From: CAMCVE01 sp039920645 | GTDB taxonomy: Bacteria; Bdellovibrionota; UBA2428 | Reading direction: 5' to 3' | Length of the DNA stretch: 6,588 nt | Assembly: GCA_039920645.1 (NCBI GenBank) | Contig: JBDSDI010000174.1 | Location: forward strand, 1 to 6,588 | Part shown: in pieces, positions 1 to 5,486 of the stretch | How the letters are laid out: every line of letters starts with the position of its first letter | How positions within the stretch are numbered: the stretch's first letter is position 1 | Notes under the pieces: generated by a model | What the model saw: the letters and a program-made list of their open reading frames with translations, nothing else | The model's database searches: none | Told to the model about the DNA's origin: nothing | Translations under genes and position numbers: made by a program

Positions 1-186
1 GTGGCCGAACCTAATGCGCTCGTCGGTTTCGCCGGACCGCGCGTGATCGCGCAGACCATCAACGAAAAACTTCCGGAAGGTTTCCAGAGGGCCGAATTCC
101 TTCTCGATCACGGCATGGTCGACAAGATTGTTCCTCGCAGCGATCTGAAGGATTATCTCGCTCGTATCCTGGGCCTTCTGTGCTGA
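1..186 (+). CDS. accD: AccD, acetyl-CoA carboxylase carboxyltransferase beta subunit (C-terminal end, 5' truncated)
   Basis: These are the last 61 codons of the beta subunit of the carboxyltransferase half of acetyl-CoA carboxylase. The enzyme transfers the carboxyl group from biotin to acetyl-CoA, giving malonyl-CoA for fatty acid synthesis in the cytoplasm. The segment ALVGFAGPRVIAQTI, followed by KLPEGFQRAEFLLDHGMVDKIV, is the highly conserved C-terminal signature of AccD. The family is about 280-300 residues long, so roughly four fifths of the gene lies before the window. The GTG at position 1 is an internal valine codon, not a start. The gene ends in TGA only 4 nt before lptD, so the two are almost certainly co-transcribed. 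That would couple expression of malonyl-CoA synthesis and LPS export, which is inference. Identification is secure. Confidence 0.95.
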   Translation: MAEPNALVGFAGPRVIAQTINEKLPEGFQRAEFLLDHGMVDKIVPRSDLKDYLARILGLLC

Positions 187-190
187 GACG

Positions 191-2356
191 ATGACCCGAG
201 TTGGATTCGCTCTTCTCTTGTTGGTAGGCGCAGTCGCTTCGACGGCACAGTCAGCTCGTCAAAATCAGGGCGGTCTCGAGTTTTCGGCCGACGACTGGGA
301 GATGGACGGCAATACGAAAACCACCCGTGCACGCGGCAACGTCGAAGTTCAGATGGGCGATCGAAAGTTGCAAGCGGAAGCGGTCGATATGAAACCGCAG
401 GAAAACCGCGTTGAAGCGCGCGGCAAAGTCACCGTATCGGAAGGGCTGCTCAGCATCGAAGGCGACGAAGCCCAAGTCGAAGTGACGACGTCCAAGGGCA
501 ACTTCCGTAACGCCGTACTTCGTTACGGTAAATCTTTTTACGCCGAAGGACGCAAACTCGAATCCCTCGGAGATAACCGCTACAGAGTTACCAACGGAAA
601 AATTTCATTCTGTCAGGACTGTCCCCAGAGCTGGAGCGTCTTTGGAACTTCGATCGAACTCGAAATCGAAGGCTACGCCGAAATCCATCACGCACTCTTC
701 CAAATCAAGGACCAACCGGTTGCCTACTTCCCGATCTTCTATTTCCCGATTAAGACCAAACGCCAGTCCGGCTTCTTGTTGCCTGACATCCGCTTCTCCG
801 GAGATCTGGGCACGCAGCTCGCGCAACCCTACTTCTGGGCTATCGGTCCCGATCAGGATGCGACTCTCGAATATCGGTACATGACTGAAGGCGGTCATCG
901 TCTCTTCAACGAATATCGCTACGTCTACTCCAGTCGAAGTTTCATCGACGCCAAGACTTCTTACGTTCATAACACTTCGGTTCCCAAAGTCGGCAATGAT
1001 CGCTACGGCATGAGTGCCAATCAGCGTTGGCAGCTTTCGCCGAGCTGGGTGGAGCGCTATCAAGGCGAGCTCGCGAGCGATACGCTCTATCCCTCGAATT
1101 TCGGCAACGATTTCCTGAACGCTCGACTCCCCACGCTTTCGAATCGACTTTCTCTCAGCCGCCAAGACGATATGACATGGGTCACGCTTCAGGGCTATTG
1201 GAATACCAATAACCTCATTCGCGATGAGTCCAAGGGCGTCAAGCCGAAGGGTCCGCTTAACGCCGAACCCGAATTCATCGCATCGGTTCCGAGTTTCGCA
1301 CTTTTCGGTCCGGTTCGTTTCCAGTCCGACTTCGATTATTTCCGTCTTCGCCGCGACGGAGGCCCCGTCGATGAAGTCACCGGATGGATTCGCGAAGGCG
1401 ATCGCACCTCGCTGAAAACCCGCGCCTTCATGCCCAATACGATTGCTGATCTTTTCCTCCTTGAGTCGTCGGTCGAAACCCGCACCGACCTCTACGCCTT
1501 CGACGCTCCGGGCTTCGCATCGTCAGCTGCGCGCGCCCGCGTGGCTTTCGAGGAACGCCTCAGCGCGCAGCTCTACCGCGTCTACGACGTCGACTTCGGC
1601 GATCTGAAGGCGCTTAAGCACACCTGGGAGCCGGTCGTATCCTGGGGCTATTCACCGAACGATGCGATCACCAAACATCCCTTTTTCGATCAGCCGGATT
1701 ACACGGCCGACGGACGTCAGCTCGTCTCGCCGAAGTTCGATATCTACGATCCTTCGCCGGCGCTGGTTTCGCAGCTTTCGAGTTCAGAAGACGAAGCGCG
1801 TTTGAAACCCCACCATCTCGTTTCGTGGGGAATCGGGACGCGCGTCGTAGGGCGCTTCGAGCGCGCTTCGAGCAAAGTCTACGAGGAACTCATGGGACTC
1901 AGTATTTCTCAGGATTACGACTTAAAAGCCGATCTCGCTCAACGTCTCAACTTTCTGGGTTTCGGTGCCTACAACGGCGTAAAAATCCAAACCGAAGTCG
2001 CGCTCGATGTGAAGACCGGCTCGGCCAACGTGCACAACGAATTGAGCGCTACGAATCAACATCTCGAATTGAGCTTGGAGCAGTCCATTCGTCCTAGTCT
2101 TCGCACCTATCAAGGCTCGACGCGCTTGAAGTTCCTGAAACCTTTGTCGCTTTACTACGGAGCGACTTTCGACGCGATCCGTAAGAAATTTTCCGAAGAG
2201 CACTATCAGGTGCGCTACGACAGCAATGCTTCGAAATGCTGGTTCTTCAGCATGGACGTCGATCGCAGACCCGATTCGAACCATCCCGACCGCAACGCGG
2301 TTCAGTATTGGCCACGCGTCGGTCTCGTCGTTAACGAAGCGGGAGTCAGCCTATGA
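191..2356 (+). CDS. lptD: LptD, outer-membrane LPS-assembly protein
   Basis: LptD is the beta-barrel that, with the lipoprotein LptE, receives LPS from the LptA bridge and inserts it into the outer leaflet of the outer membrane. The 721-residue product starts with a signal peptide (hydrophobic residues 5-17, likely cleaved near residue 20). An LptA/OstA-like jellyroll follows at about 30-150, with the repeating pattern TRARGNVEV / RVEARGKVTV. The family signature lies at 139-220: SFCQDCPQSW, then PVAYFPIFYFPI, then RQSGFLLPDI. The rest is an aromatic-rich barrel. There are only three cysteines, C141, C144 and C683. C683 sits near the end, where E. coli LptD has its C-terminal cysteine pair, so an interdomain disulfide is likely. 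No good Shine-Dalgarno precedes ATG 191, so translation is probably coupled to accD (TGA 4 nt upstream). Length is close to family norms (about 700-800). Confidence 0.93.
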   Translation: MTRVGFALLLLVGAVASTAQSARQNQGGLEFSADDWEMDGNTKTTRARGNVEVQMGDRKLQAEAVDMKPQENRVEARGKVTVSEGLLSIEGDEAQVEVTTSKGNFRNAVLRYGKSFYAEGRKLESLGDNRYRVTNGKISFCQDCPQSWSVFGTSIELEIEGYAEIHHALFQIKDQPVAYFPIFYFPIKTKRQSGFLLPDIRFSGDLGTQLAQPYFWAIGPDQDATLEYRYMTEGGHRLFNEYRYVYSSRSFIDAKTSYVHNTSVPKVGNDRYGMSANQRWQLSPSWVERYQGELASDTLYPSNFGNDFLNARLPTLSNRLSLSRQDDMTWVTLQGYWNTNNLIRDESKGVKPKGPLNAEPEFIASVPSFALFGPVRFQSDFDYFRLRRDGGPVDEVTGWIREGDRTSLKTRAFMPNTIADLFLLESSVETRTDLYAFDAPGFASSAARARVAFEERLSAQLYRVYDVDFGDLKALKHTWEPVVSWGYSPNDAITKHPFFDQPDYTADGRQLVSPKFDIYDPSPALVSQLSSSEDEARLKPHHLVSWGIGTRVVGRFERASSKVYEELMGLSISQDYDLKADLAQRLNFLGFGAYNGVKIQTEVALDVKTGSANVHNELSATNQHLELSLEQSIRPSLRTYQGSTRLKFLKPLSLYYGATFDAIRKKFSEEHYQVRYDSNASKCWFFSMDVDRRPDSNHPDRNAVQYWPRVGLVVNEAGVSL
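1852..1873 (+). repeat. Perfect 11-bp tandem duplication inside lptD
   Basis: GCGCTTCGAGC occurs twice back to back (1852-1862 and 1863-1873) in codons for about residues 554-561 of LptD. Eleven bases is not a multiple of three, so gain or loss of one copy would shift the frame. The reading frame is intact here. It may be chance, because TTCGA is frequent in this gene. Confidence 0.6.
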
Positions 2357-3024
2357 CGAAGGCGCTCGGTTGGCGACTGTGTCTCGTCGTGCTGCTCTCG
2401 AGTTTTGCCTCGCATGTTTTCGCCGACGAACTTTTCTCGGCGCTCCGCGGGCATATTCGCGCATCGTGTGTGGGGCGTAAAGCCTGGAAGGCTCCGATCC
2501 GCCTTCAGGGAATCCCTCTCGACGTGGGTTCGATTCTCTGGGTCTGTCCGGCGAGTTTCCGTCTCGAGTATCTCGGGCCAGGAGCTTTCGAGTATTCGAG
2601 CAATGGTATCGAAGCCTGGGTCGCTCGTCCCTCTTTCTCCGCTCCTAGACCCGACGTCGAGCACTACTGGCGTCTAGCAGGCACCGAGCTCGATTGGTTC
2701 CTTGCTTACGTGCGTGGCGACGAGACAAAGCTTGCGACTCTCGTATCCAAATTCAAAGCGGCGAGCGCGAACTCCAAAGGTGTCTGGGGAGTGACGCTGA
2801 CGCCCTTCAAGCCGGATAATTTCTCTGCGCTTCGACTGGAGTGGTCGATCCTGAGCGGTCAGCTCACGGGGGCGCAGTGGACGAGTGTGGACGGACTGCC
2901 ACTGCTCTTCGACATCGGCCGTGTGACGACCATGAATCCGGCGTCTCTTTCGGCGGCGATCGTACCTCAGTTTCCCGCAGGCACTCGAATCACGAAGATT
3001 CCCGCGCCGCGCGGCAAACGTTAG
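2353..3024 (+). CDS. LolA-family periplasmic lipoprotein carrier
   Basis: LolA proteins accept lipoproteins released by LolCDE and carry them across the periplasm to the outer membrane. The 223-residue product has a signal peptide (hydrophobic 9-19, probable cut after HVFA at 24). Residues 59-77 (GSILWVCPASFRLEYLGP) match the LolA hallmark of a G-x-L-W-V segment, then FR-x-EY-x-x-P. Next come SSNGIEAWVARPSF, which fits the 'SDG-x-x-x-W' strand, and the region 145-192 (VTLTPFKP ... LRLEW ... GLPLLFDIGRV), which fits the C-terminal strands. Mature cysteines C39 and C65 could form a disulfide. The start codon overlaps the lptD stop (ATGA), with GGGAG at 2341-2345 as the ribosome site inside lptD, so translation is coupled. 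Length suits LolA (about 200 aa). It may be a divergent paralogue rather than the sole LolA, so no symbol is given. The stop overlaps that of the convergent lipoprotein gene. Confidence 0.75.
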   Translation: MTKALGWRLCLVVLLSSFASHVFADELFSALRGHIRASCVGRKAWKAPIRLQGIPLDVGSILWVCPASFRLEYLGPGAFEYSSNGIEAWVARPSFSAPRPDVEHYWRLAGTELDWFLAYVRGDETKLATLVSKFKAASANSKGVWGVTLTPFKPDNFSALRLEWSILSGQLTGAQWTSVDGLPLLFDIGRVTTMNPASLSAAIVPQFPAGTRITKIPAPRGKR

Positions 3025-4163
3025 TTCTTTTTCGGAATGATGAGACTATATTTTTTGGGCAGTTCGAAGCCGTTGCGCACGTAAGCGTCGCGTTGGACTT
3101 CAATGAGGCCCGTGATTTCGAGAATTTGTTTTTGCACGGACGCTTTGCCGTCGCGCACGACCCATCGGCGCATGAAGTCGTCGCCCAACGCCGCGACCGG
3201 AGCGGCCCCGGGAGCCTTGTTCAGGAGCAAGAAAAAGCCTTCTGAGTCGCTCGCAACGACTTCGTGTTGGGGCTTGTTGCGGTAGAGCATGTACGTCATG
3301 GCGTCGGTGTTTTTGGGAGCCGCCACCTTCCAGGTCGTGCCCGCCTTATCTTGAGTCGTCGCGATCAAATCGAGCGAAGATTCCGCAGGTTTGGATTTTT
3401 TTTCTTCAGCCCACGCGCTCGGCAGAAGGAGTGCGGCGAAATTTTCGAATCCTCTTCTCAAGTACATCGCGATGCCCGAGCCATCGCCCAAGCGAAAAAT
3501 CGTCATGTCGCGGTAGCGCGTACGGTTGGCGTCCCACTGAGATTGGGTTTCTTTAAAGTCCGAATACCATCGGCCCTTGTAGAAAATTTCCACGTGTCCG
3601 TGAACGCTTCCTTGTACGGCCTTGTTCGGCTGCATCATGCGCACATCGAAATCCTGGAAGGCCGCGGTGTTAGGGGGGACTTCGGAGTAATGCAGGCCTT
3701 TTTTCTCGGCAAAGTTATTGAGGGATGTCACGGACCATTGGTCGGCGTGTCCTTGTCCGCCGATGTGATTGTCGAAAAGATTCTCGAGGCTCTTGCGGGT
3801 TCCCTCGGCGCACTGTCCGCCGGAGTGTTCACTCAATTTTGCGAGACCACGTTCGAAACCGGCGATGTCGAGTTTGGCTTTTGTCCGATCATCGATCGGT
3901 ATGCTTTCGTAAGTTCCGCCGTCTTGGGCTTCCTGCGGAGCAATGCCCTCCGGTTCTTGCGAGCTCCGGGTACGGCCTCCGCCGTGGCTTGAGGTCGGGG
4001 ACGACCTCGAAGACCCGCCACCTTCGACCGGTGTAACACCGCCTGAGTGCCGGGAAGGGGACTGCCGAACTGAGGATTTCGAGATCCCCACGGGCTCACA
4101 TCCCCCCACGAGAAGTCCAAAAGCCAGAAATCCAAAAAAGGAGCTCAACGAGTTGATCGCCAT
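3021..4163 (-). CDS. Lipoprotein with papain-like (NlpC/P60/CHAP-type) domain
   Basis: The 380-residue product begins with a lipoprotein signal: hydrophobic 8-19 and lipobox V19-G-G-C22, so it should be anchored by Cys22. Residues 27-90 are a Ser/Gly/Pro/Arg-rich linker without predicted structure. Residues 112-205 look like a papain-fold amidase or peptidase core. C118 lies in GGQCAEGTRKSLENL, a GQGHADQW element follows, then HGHVEIFYKGRWYSDF with H188/H190 and D202. I read C118, H190 and D202 as the likely catalytic set. If so, it may cut peptidoglycan or its peptides at the envelope, but the substrate is unknown. A hydrophobic patch, FAALLLPSAWAEEKK (242-256), resembles a second signal-peptide end and precedes a C-terminal region (260-380) that I do not recognise. 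An A8 run encodes residues 254-256. ATG 4163 is chosen because it gives the proper lipoprotein signal; its ribosome site is weak. The stop (TAA, 3023-3021) overlaps that of the LolA-like gene. Confidence 0.6.
   Translation of the reverse strand: MAINSLSSFFGFLAFGLLVGGCEPVGISKSSVRQSPSRHSGGVTPVEGGGSSRSSPTSSHGGGRTRSSQEPEGIAPQEAQDGGTYESIPIDDRTKAKLDIAGFERGLAKLSEHSGGQCAEGTRKSLENLFDNHIGGQGHADQWSVTSLNNFAEKKGLHYSEVPPNTAAFQDFDVRMMQPNKAVQGSVHGHVEIFYKGRWYSDFKETQSQWDANRTRYRDMTIFRLGDGSGIAMYLRRGFENFAALLLPSAWAEEKKSKPAESSLDLIATTQDKAGTTWKVAAPKNTDAMTYMLYRNKPQHEVVASDSEGFFLLLNKAPGAAPVAALGDDFMRRWVVRDGKASVQKQILEITGLIEVQRDAYVRNGFELPKKYSLIIPKKN
3972..4041. repeat. Cluster of three short hairpins in the linker-coding region of the papain-like lipoprotein
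   Basis: Three inverted repeats occur within 70 bp: ACGGC-CTCC-GCCGT (3972-3985); GAGGTCG-GGGA-CGACCTC (3991-4008, extendable to 3989-4010 with one T-G pair); and CGGTG-TAA-CACCG (4029-4041). They fall in the GC-rich Ser/Gly linker of the lipoprotein. They are clear in the sequence. Whether they do anything is unknown, since biased codons in a low-complexity segment can create them by chance. Confidence 0.5.
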
Positions 4164-4189
4164 GGCTCTATTTCAACAGAAGGGGCGGC

Positions 4190-4195
4190 CTTATA
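4190..4195 (-). promoter_or_regulatory. Probable -10 element of the papain-like lipoprotein gene
   Basis: On the minus strand the hexamer TATAAG (5/6 match to the sigma-70 -10 consensus) lies 26 nt before ATG 4163, giving a leader of about 20 nt. No good -35 is found at 16-18 bp. The expected spacer region instead holds an inverted repeat, ACCCG (4195-4199) and CGGGT (4207-4211), which could be an operator. This is the only promoter-like element in the gap. Confidence 0.45.
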
Positions 4196-4206
4196 CCCGT
4201 TAAGAT

Positions 4207-4216
4207 CGGGTTAAAA
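4207..4216 (-). repeat. 10-bp motif TTTTAACCCG, copy 1
   Basis: The minus-strand sequence TTTTAACCCG lies 11 nt upstream of the -10 of the papain-like lipoprotein gene. An identical decamer occurs at 4750-4759, upstream of the csbD promoter and in the same orientation. It could be a shared regulator site. Two copies alone cannot exclude coincidence. Confidence 0.3.
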
Positions 4217-4249
4217 CGCGGGATTGTGGTCTTTTTGGGGACCTGGCTC

Positions 4250-4278
4250 TTGACCCAAAGCGCGGCTCTCGGTAGCTA
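4250..4278 (+). promoter_or_regulatory. Candidate tRNA-Val promoter
   Basis: TTGACC (4250-4255, 5/6 match to the -35 consensus) is followed after exactly 17 bp by TAGCTA (4273-4278), a poor -10. Transcription would start near 4285, about 12 nt before the mature tRNA end. The stretch after the -10 is very G-rich (ACGGGGG). Such GC-rich discriminators are typical of stable-RNA promoters under stringent control. The -35 and spacing are good; the -10 is weak. Confidence 0.45.
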
Positions 4279-4296
4279 CGGGGGAGAGCCCACTAT

Positions 4297-4373
4297 GCTC
4301 GCTTAGCTCAGTTGGTTAGAGCGCTTCGTTGACATCGAAGAGGTCACTAGTTCGAATCTAGTAGCGAGTACCA
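4297..4373 (+). tRNA. tRNA-Val (anticodon GAC), with encoded CCA
   Basis: A complete 77-nt cloverleaf is visible. The acceptor stem is GCTCGCT (4297-4303) with AGCGAGT (4363-4369), discriminator A4370 and encoded CCA 4371-4373. The D stem is GCTC/GAGC (4306-4309, 4319-4322). The anticodon stem is CTTCG/CGAAG with loop TTGACAT (4329-4335), so the anticodon is GAC (4331-4333), reading the valine codons GUC and GUU. The variable loop is AGGTC. The T stem is ACTAG/CTAGT around TTCGAAT (4351-4357). All stems pair fully; the only wobble is G1-U72 at the acceptor end, which is uncommon. The gene stands alone, divergent from the lipoprotein gene and convergent with csbD. No plus-strand intrinsic terminator is seen after it. 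Confidence 0.97.
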
Positions 4374-4390
4374 TTCTCTTCCCTCACATT

Positions 4391-4427
4391 TAAAAAAAAA
4401 CGGGAGCGCTCCCGAAGGAACACTCCC
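4391..4427 (-). terminator. Rho-independent terminator of csbD
   Basis: Read on the minus strand, GGGAGTGTTCC (4427-4417), a TTCG tetraloop closed by C-G (4416-4413) and GGAGCGCTCCC (4412-4402) form an 11-bp stem with two G-U pairs. One G and then nine Ts (4400-4392) follow. A UUCG loop with a long U tract is the classic intrinsic terminator form. It lies 25 nt after the csbD stop. On the plus strand no T tract follows the stem, so it should act only for csbD and not for the tRNA. Confidence 0.93.
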
Positions 4428-4452
4428 CTCTCAACCTTAGAAAAGCTTGCGC

Positions 4453-4662
4453 TTAAAGGTTATGTTTGCGCTTGAACTTAGTGAGTTCTTCTTGAGCACG
4501 CTCTTGGGTGTAGCCGTAAGCTTTTTGCACGCGACCCGAGATTTCGTCGAGGTTCCCCTTGGCGGTGGTGACATCGTCATCGGTGAGCTTGCCCCACGCT
4601 TGCTTGATCTTGCCCTTAAGTTCGTCCCAGTTTCCTTTGATCTGATTCTTGTTCGAATCCAT
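4453..4662 (-). CDS. csbD: CsbD-family small stress protein
   Basis: This 69-residue, highly charged, mostly helical cytoplasmic protein belongs to the CsbD (YjbJ-like) family. These are abundant small proteins tied to general stress or stationary phase, with no known biochemical activity. Two related halves are visible: GNWDELKGKIKQAWGKLTDDD (10-30) and GNLDEISGRVQKAYGYT (36-52). The N-terminal half is the usual family signature. Length matches the family (about 60-70 aa). The start is well supported: AAAAGGAGA (4676-4668) lies 5 nt before the ATG. A sigma-54 promoter lies about 55 bp upstream and a strong intrinsic terminator follows the stop, so this is a monocistronic unit. CsbD of Bacillus subtilis is under sigma-B, so sigma-54 control here would be a different way to link the gene to stress or nutrient state. 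Confidence 0.92.
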   Translation of the reverse strand: MDSNKNQIKGNWDELKGKIKQAWGKLTDDDVTTAKGNLDEISGRVQKAYGYTQERAQEELTKFKRKHNL

Positions 4663-4715
4663 ATGAGTCTCCTTTTCTATGTCGGCGGAGTTTTTGTCCG
4701 CTGCAACAGACTAAG

Positions 4716-4732
4716 AGCAATGCTTGTGCCAA
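4716..4732 (-). promoter_or_regulatory. Sigma-54 (RpoN) -24/-12 promoter of csbD
   Basis: On the minus strand TTGGCAC (4732-4726), then 5 nt, then TTGCT (4720-4716) matches the consensus YTGGCAC-N5-TTGCW at every key base, with the required 10 bp between the GG and GC dinucleotides. Transcription should start near 4705, leaving a leader of about 40 nt that carries the strong csbD ribosome site. Sigma-54 needs an ATPase activator bound upstream. The gap to hlyIII is only about 40 bp, so activator sites may lie within the hlyIII coding sequence. Confidence 0.82.
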
Positions 4733-4738
4733 TGAATT

Positions 4739-4765
4739 AAGGGGCATTACGGGTTAAAAGGGGCA
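4739..4765. repeat. Direct repeat AAGGGGCA upstream of the csbD promoter
   Basis: AAGGGGCA occurs at 4739-4746 and 4758-4765, offset by 19 bp (close to two helical turns), just upstream of the sigma-54 -24 element. Same-face repeats can be regulator sites, but activator sites of sigma-54 promoters usually lie further away. Its role is speculative. Confidence 0.3.
4750..4759 (-). repeat. 10-bp motif TTTTAACCCG, copy 2
   Basis: This decamer is identical to the one at 4207-4216, with the same orientation relative to the downstream gene. It lies 17 nt upstream of the -24 element of the csbD promoter and between the two AAGGGGCA repeats, overlapping the second. Confidence 0.3.
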
Positions 4766-4773
4766 AAAAATCT

Positions 4774-5469
4774 TTAGCGGTAAAAGCTTGCGATCATGGC
4801 GAAGTGACAAAGGAAGCCCACGGTGACGAAAACGTGCCAGAGTTCATGGAAGCCGAAGAAACCTACGAACAGGCGGGGGCGCTTGGTGATGTAGACCACC
4901 GCTCCGACGGAATACGCGGCGGCGCCCGCCAAGAGGAGATTGGTTGGCGTCGCGGGAAGCTTGTCGAAAATTTCTCCGATTCGGATGAAGAGCGCCCACC
5001 CCATGACGAGGAAGACCGACGTGTAGATGAAGCGCGACTGCGCCCACTGGGGAAAGCGGTGGCGAAAAGCGGTGTAGAGAATGCCGGTGATGGCCATCGT
5101 CCAGATACCGATCATGAGAATTTCTTTCCAAGGAGAAGCGACGACGTTGATCAGGAAAGGCGTATAGGTTCCGGCGATGAAGAGATAGATCGCCCACTGA
5201 TCGAGCTTCTCCATAAACTCCGTAAGGTCCGGCGTGATTTCACAGCCGTCGTGCAAAAAATGGTAGGTCGCGCTGATGCCGAAGACCATGATCGCCGTGA
5301 TGCCGAAAACGATGGTGCCCCAAAAGTGCAGGGGACCTGCGTGTTCTGCTCGCGGCGCCAAGAAGAAAAGTCCGAAGATCGCCGCGAAGGCCGTGAGCAG
5401 GTGCAACTGAGCCGAGACCGTTCTTTTCAAGAAGCGGGCGGTGGTGTGATCGTCGCGTTTTTTGATCAT
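4774..5469 (-). CDS. hlyIII: Hemolysin III / PAQR-family seven-TM membrane protein
   Basis: This 231-residue inner-membrane protein has about seven hydrophobic segments (roughly 19-39, 48-68, 93-111, 115-135, 147-163, 177-194, 213-230). It carries the metal-site residues of the PAQR/HlyIII fold: S66-A-T-Y-H70 at the end of TM2, D90 before QWAIYLFIAGTYTP, and H208-E-L-W-H212 near the last segment. Eukaryotic members are adiponectin and progestin receptors, some with hydrolase activity toward lipids. Bacterial members are called hemolysin III or TrhA and are linked to membrane-lipid homeostasis. A toxin role is not implied. Length is usual for bacterial members (about 210-230). ATG 5469 is the only sensible start, but no Shine-Dalgarno precedes it, and the promoter lies so close that the mRNA may be leaderless. 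It lies upstream of csbD on the same strand, but csbD has its own promoter. Confidence 0.92.
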   Translation of the reverse strand: MIKKRDDHTTARFLKRTVSAQLHLLTAFAAIFGLFFLAPRAEHAGPLHFWGTIVFGITAIMVFGISATYHFLHDGCEITPDLTEFMEKLDQWAIYLFIAGTYTPFLINVVASPWKEILMIGIWTMAITGILYTAFRHRFPQWAQSRFIYTSVFLVMGWALFIRIGEIFDKLPATPTNLLLAGAAAYSVGAVVYITKRPRLFVGFFGFHELWHVFVTVGFLCHFAMIASFYR

Positions 5470-5477
5470 AGGGGCAT

Positions 5478-5486
5478 CTTATAACA
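5478..5486 (-). promoter_or_regulatory. Extended -10 promoter of hlyIII
   Basis: The minus-strand sequence TGTTATAAG (5486-5478) has the TGn extension plus TATAAG (5/6 match). Extended -10 promoters can work without a good -35, and none is seen at 17 bp. The hexamer ends only 8 nt before ATG 5469, so transcription would begin at, or one or two bases before, the start codon. This predicts a leaderless message, consistent with the absence of a ribosome site. Confidence 0.5.

Noticed and set aside
605..1165. Minus-strand open frame (186 codons) within lptD
   Set aside because: It is antisense to the conserved LptD signature and has no independent evidence.
3002..3031. Possible intrinsic terminator CCGCG-CCG-CGCGG followed by TTCTTTTT after the LolA-like gene
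   Set aside because: The T-rich tract begins about 10 nt after a short stem, too far for a normal intrinsic terminator.
3264..3992. Long plus-strand open frame (242 codons) opposite the papain-like lipoprotein
   Set aside because: No ribosome site, no recognisable motif, and the opposite strand has a lipobox and catalytic motifs.
4297..4373. tRNA gene as an integration site for a mobile element
   Set aside because: No direct repeat of the tRNA 3' end, integrase or phage gene is seen within the window.
4702..4732. Sigma-70 reading of the csbD promoter using TTGGCA as -35
   Set aside because: The hexamer at 17 bp (CTGTTG) is not a -10, whereas the sigma-54 match is complete.
4765..4785. Weak terminator after hlyIII (CTTT/AAAG stem then T6 on the minus strand)
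   Set aside because: A four-pair A/T-rich stem is too weak to call.
5466..5477. Three-codon mini-ORF (ATG CCC CTA TGA) overlapping the hlyIII start
   Set aside because: It would lie upstream of or at the predicted transcription start and has no ribosome site; most likely coincidence.
4804..5484. Long plus-strand open frame (226 codons) opposite hlyIII
   Set aside because: Its translation is a charged, low-hydrophobicity product mirroring a clear seven-TM gene with PAQR motifs on the other strand; it is a shadow.
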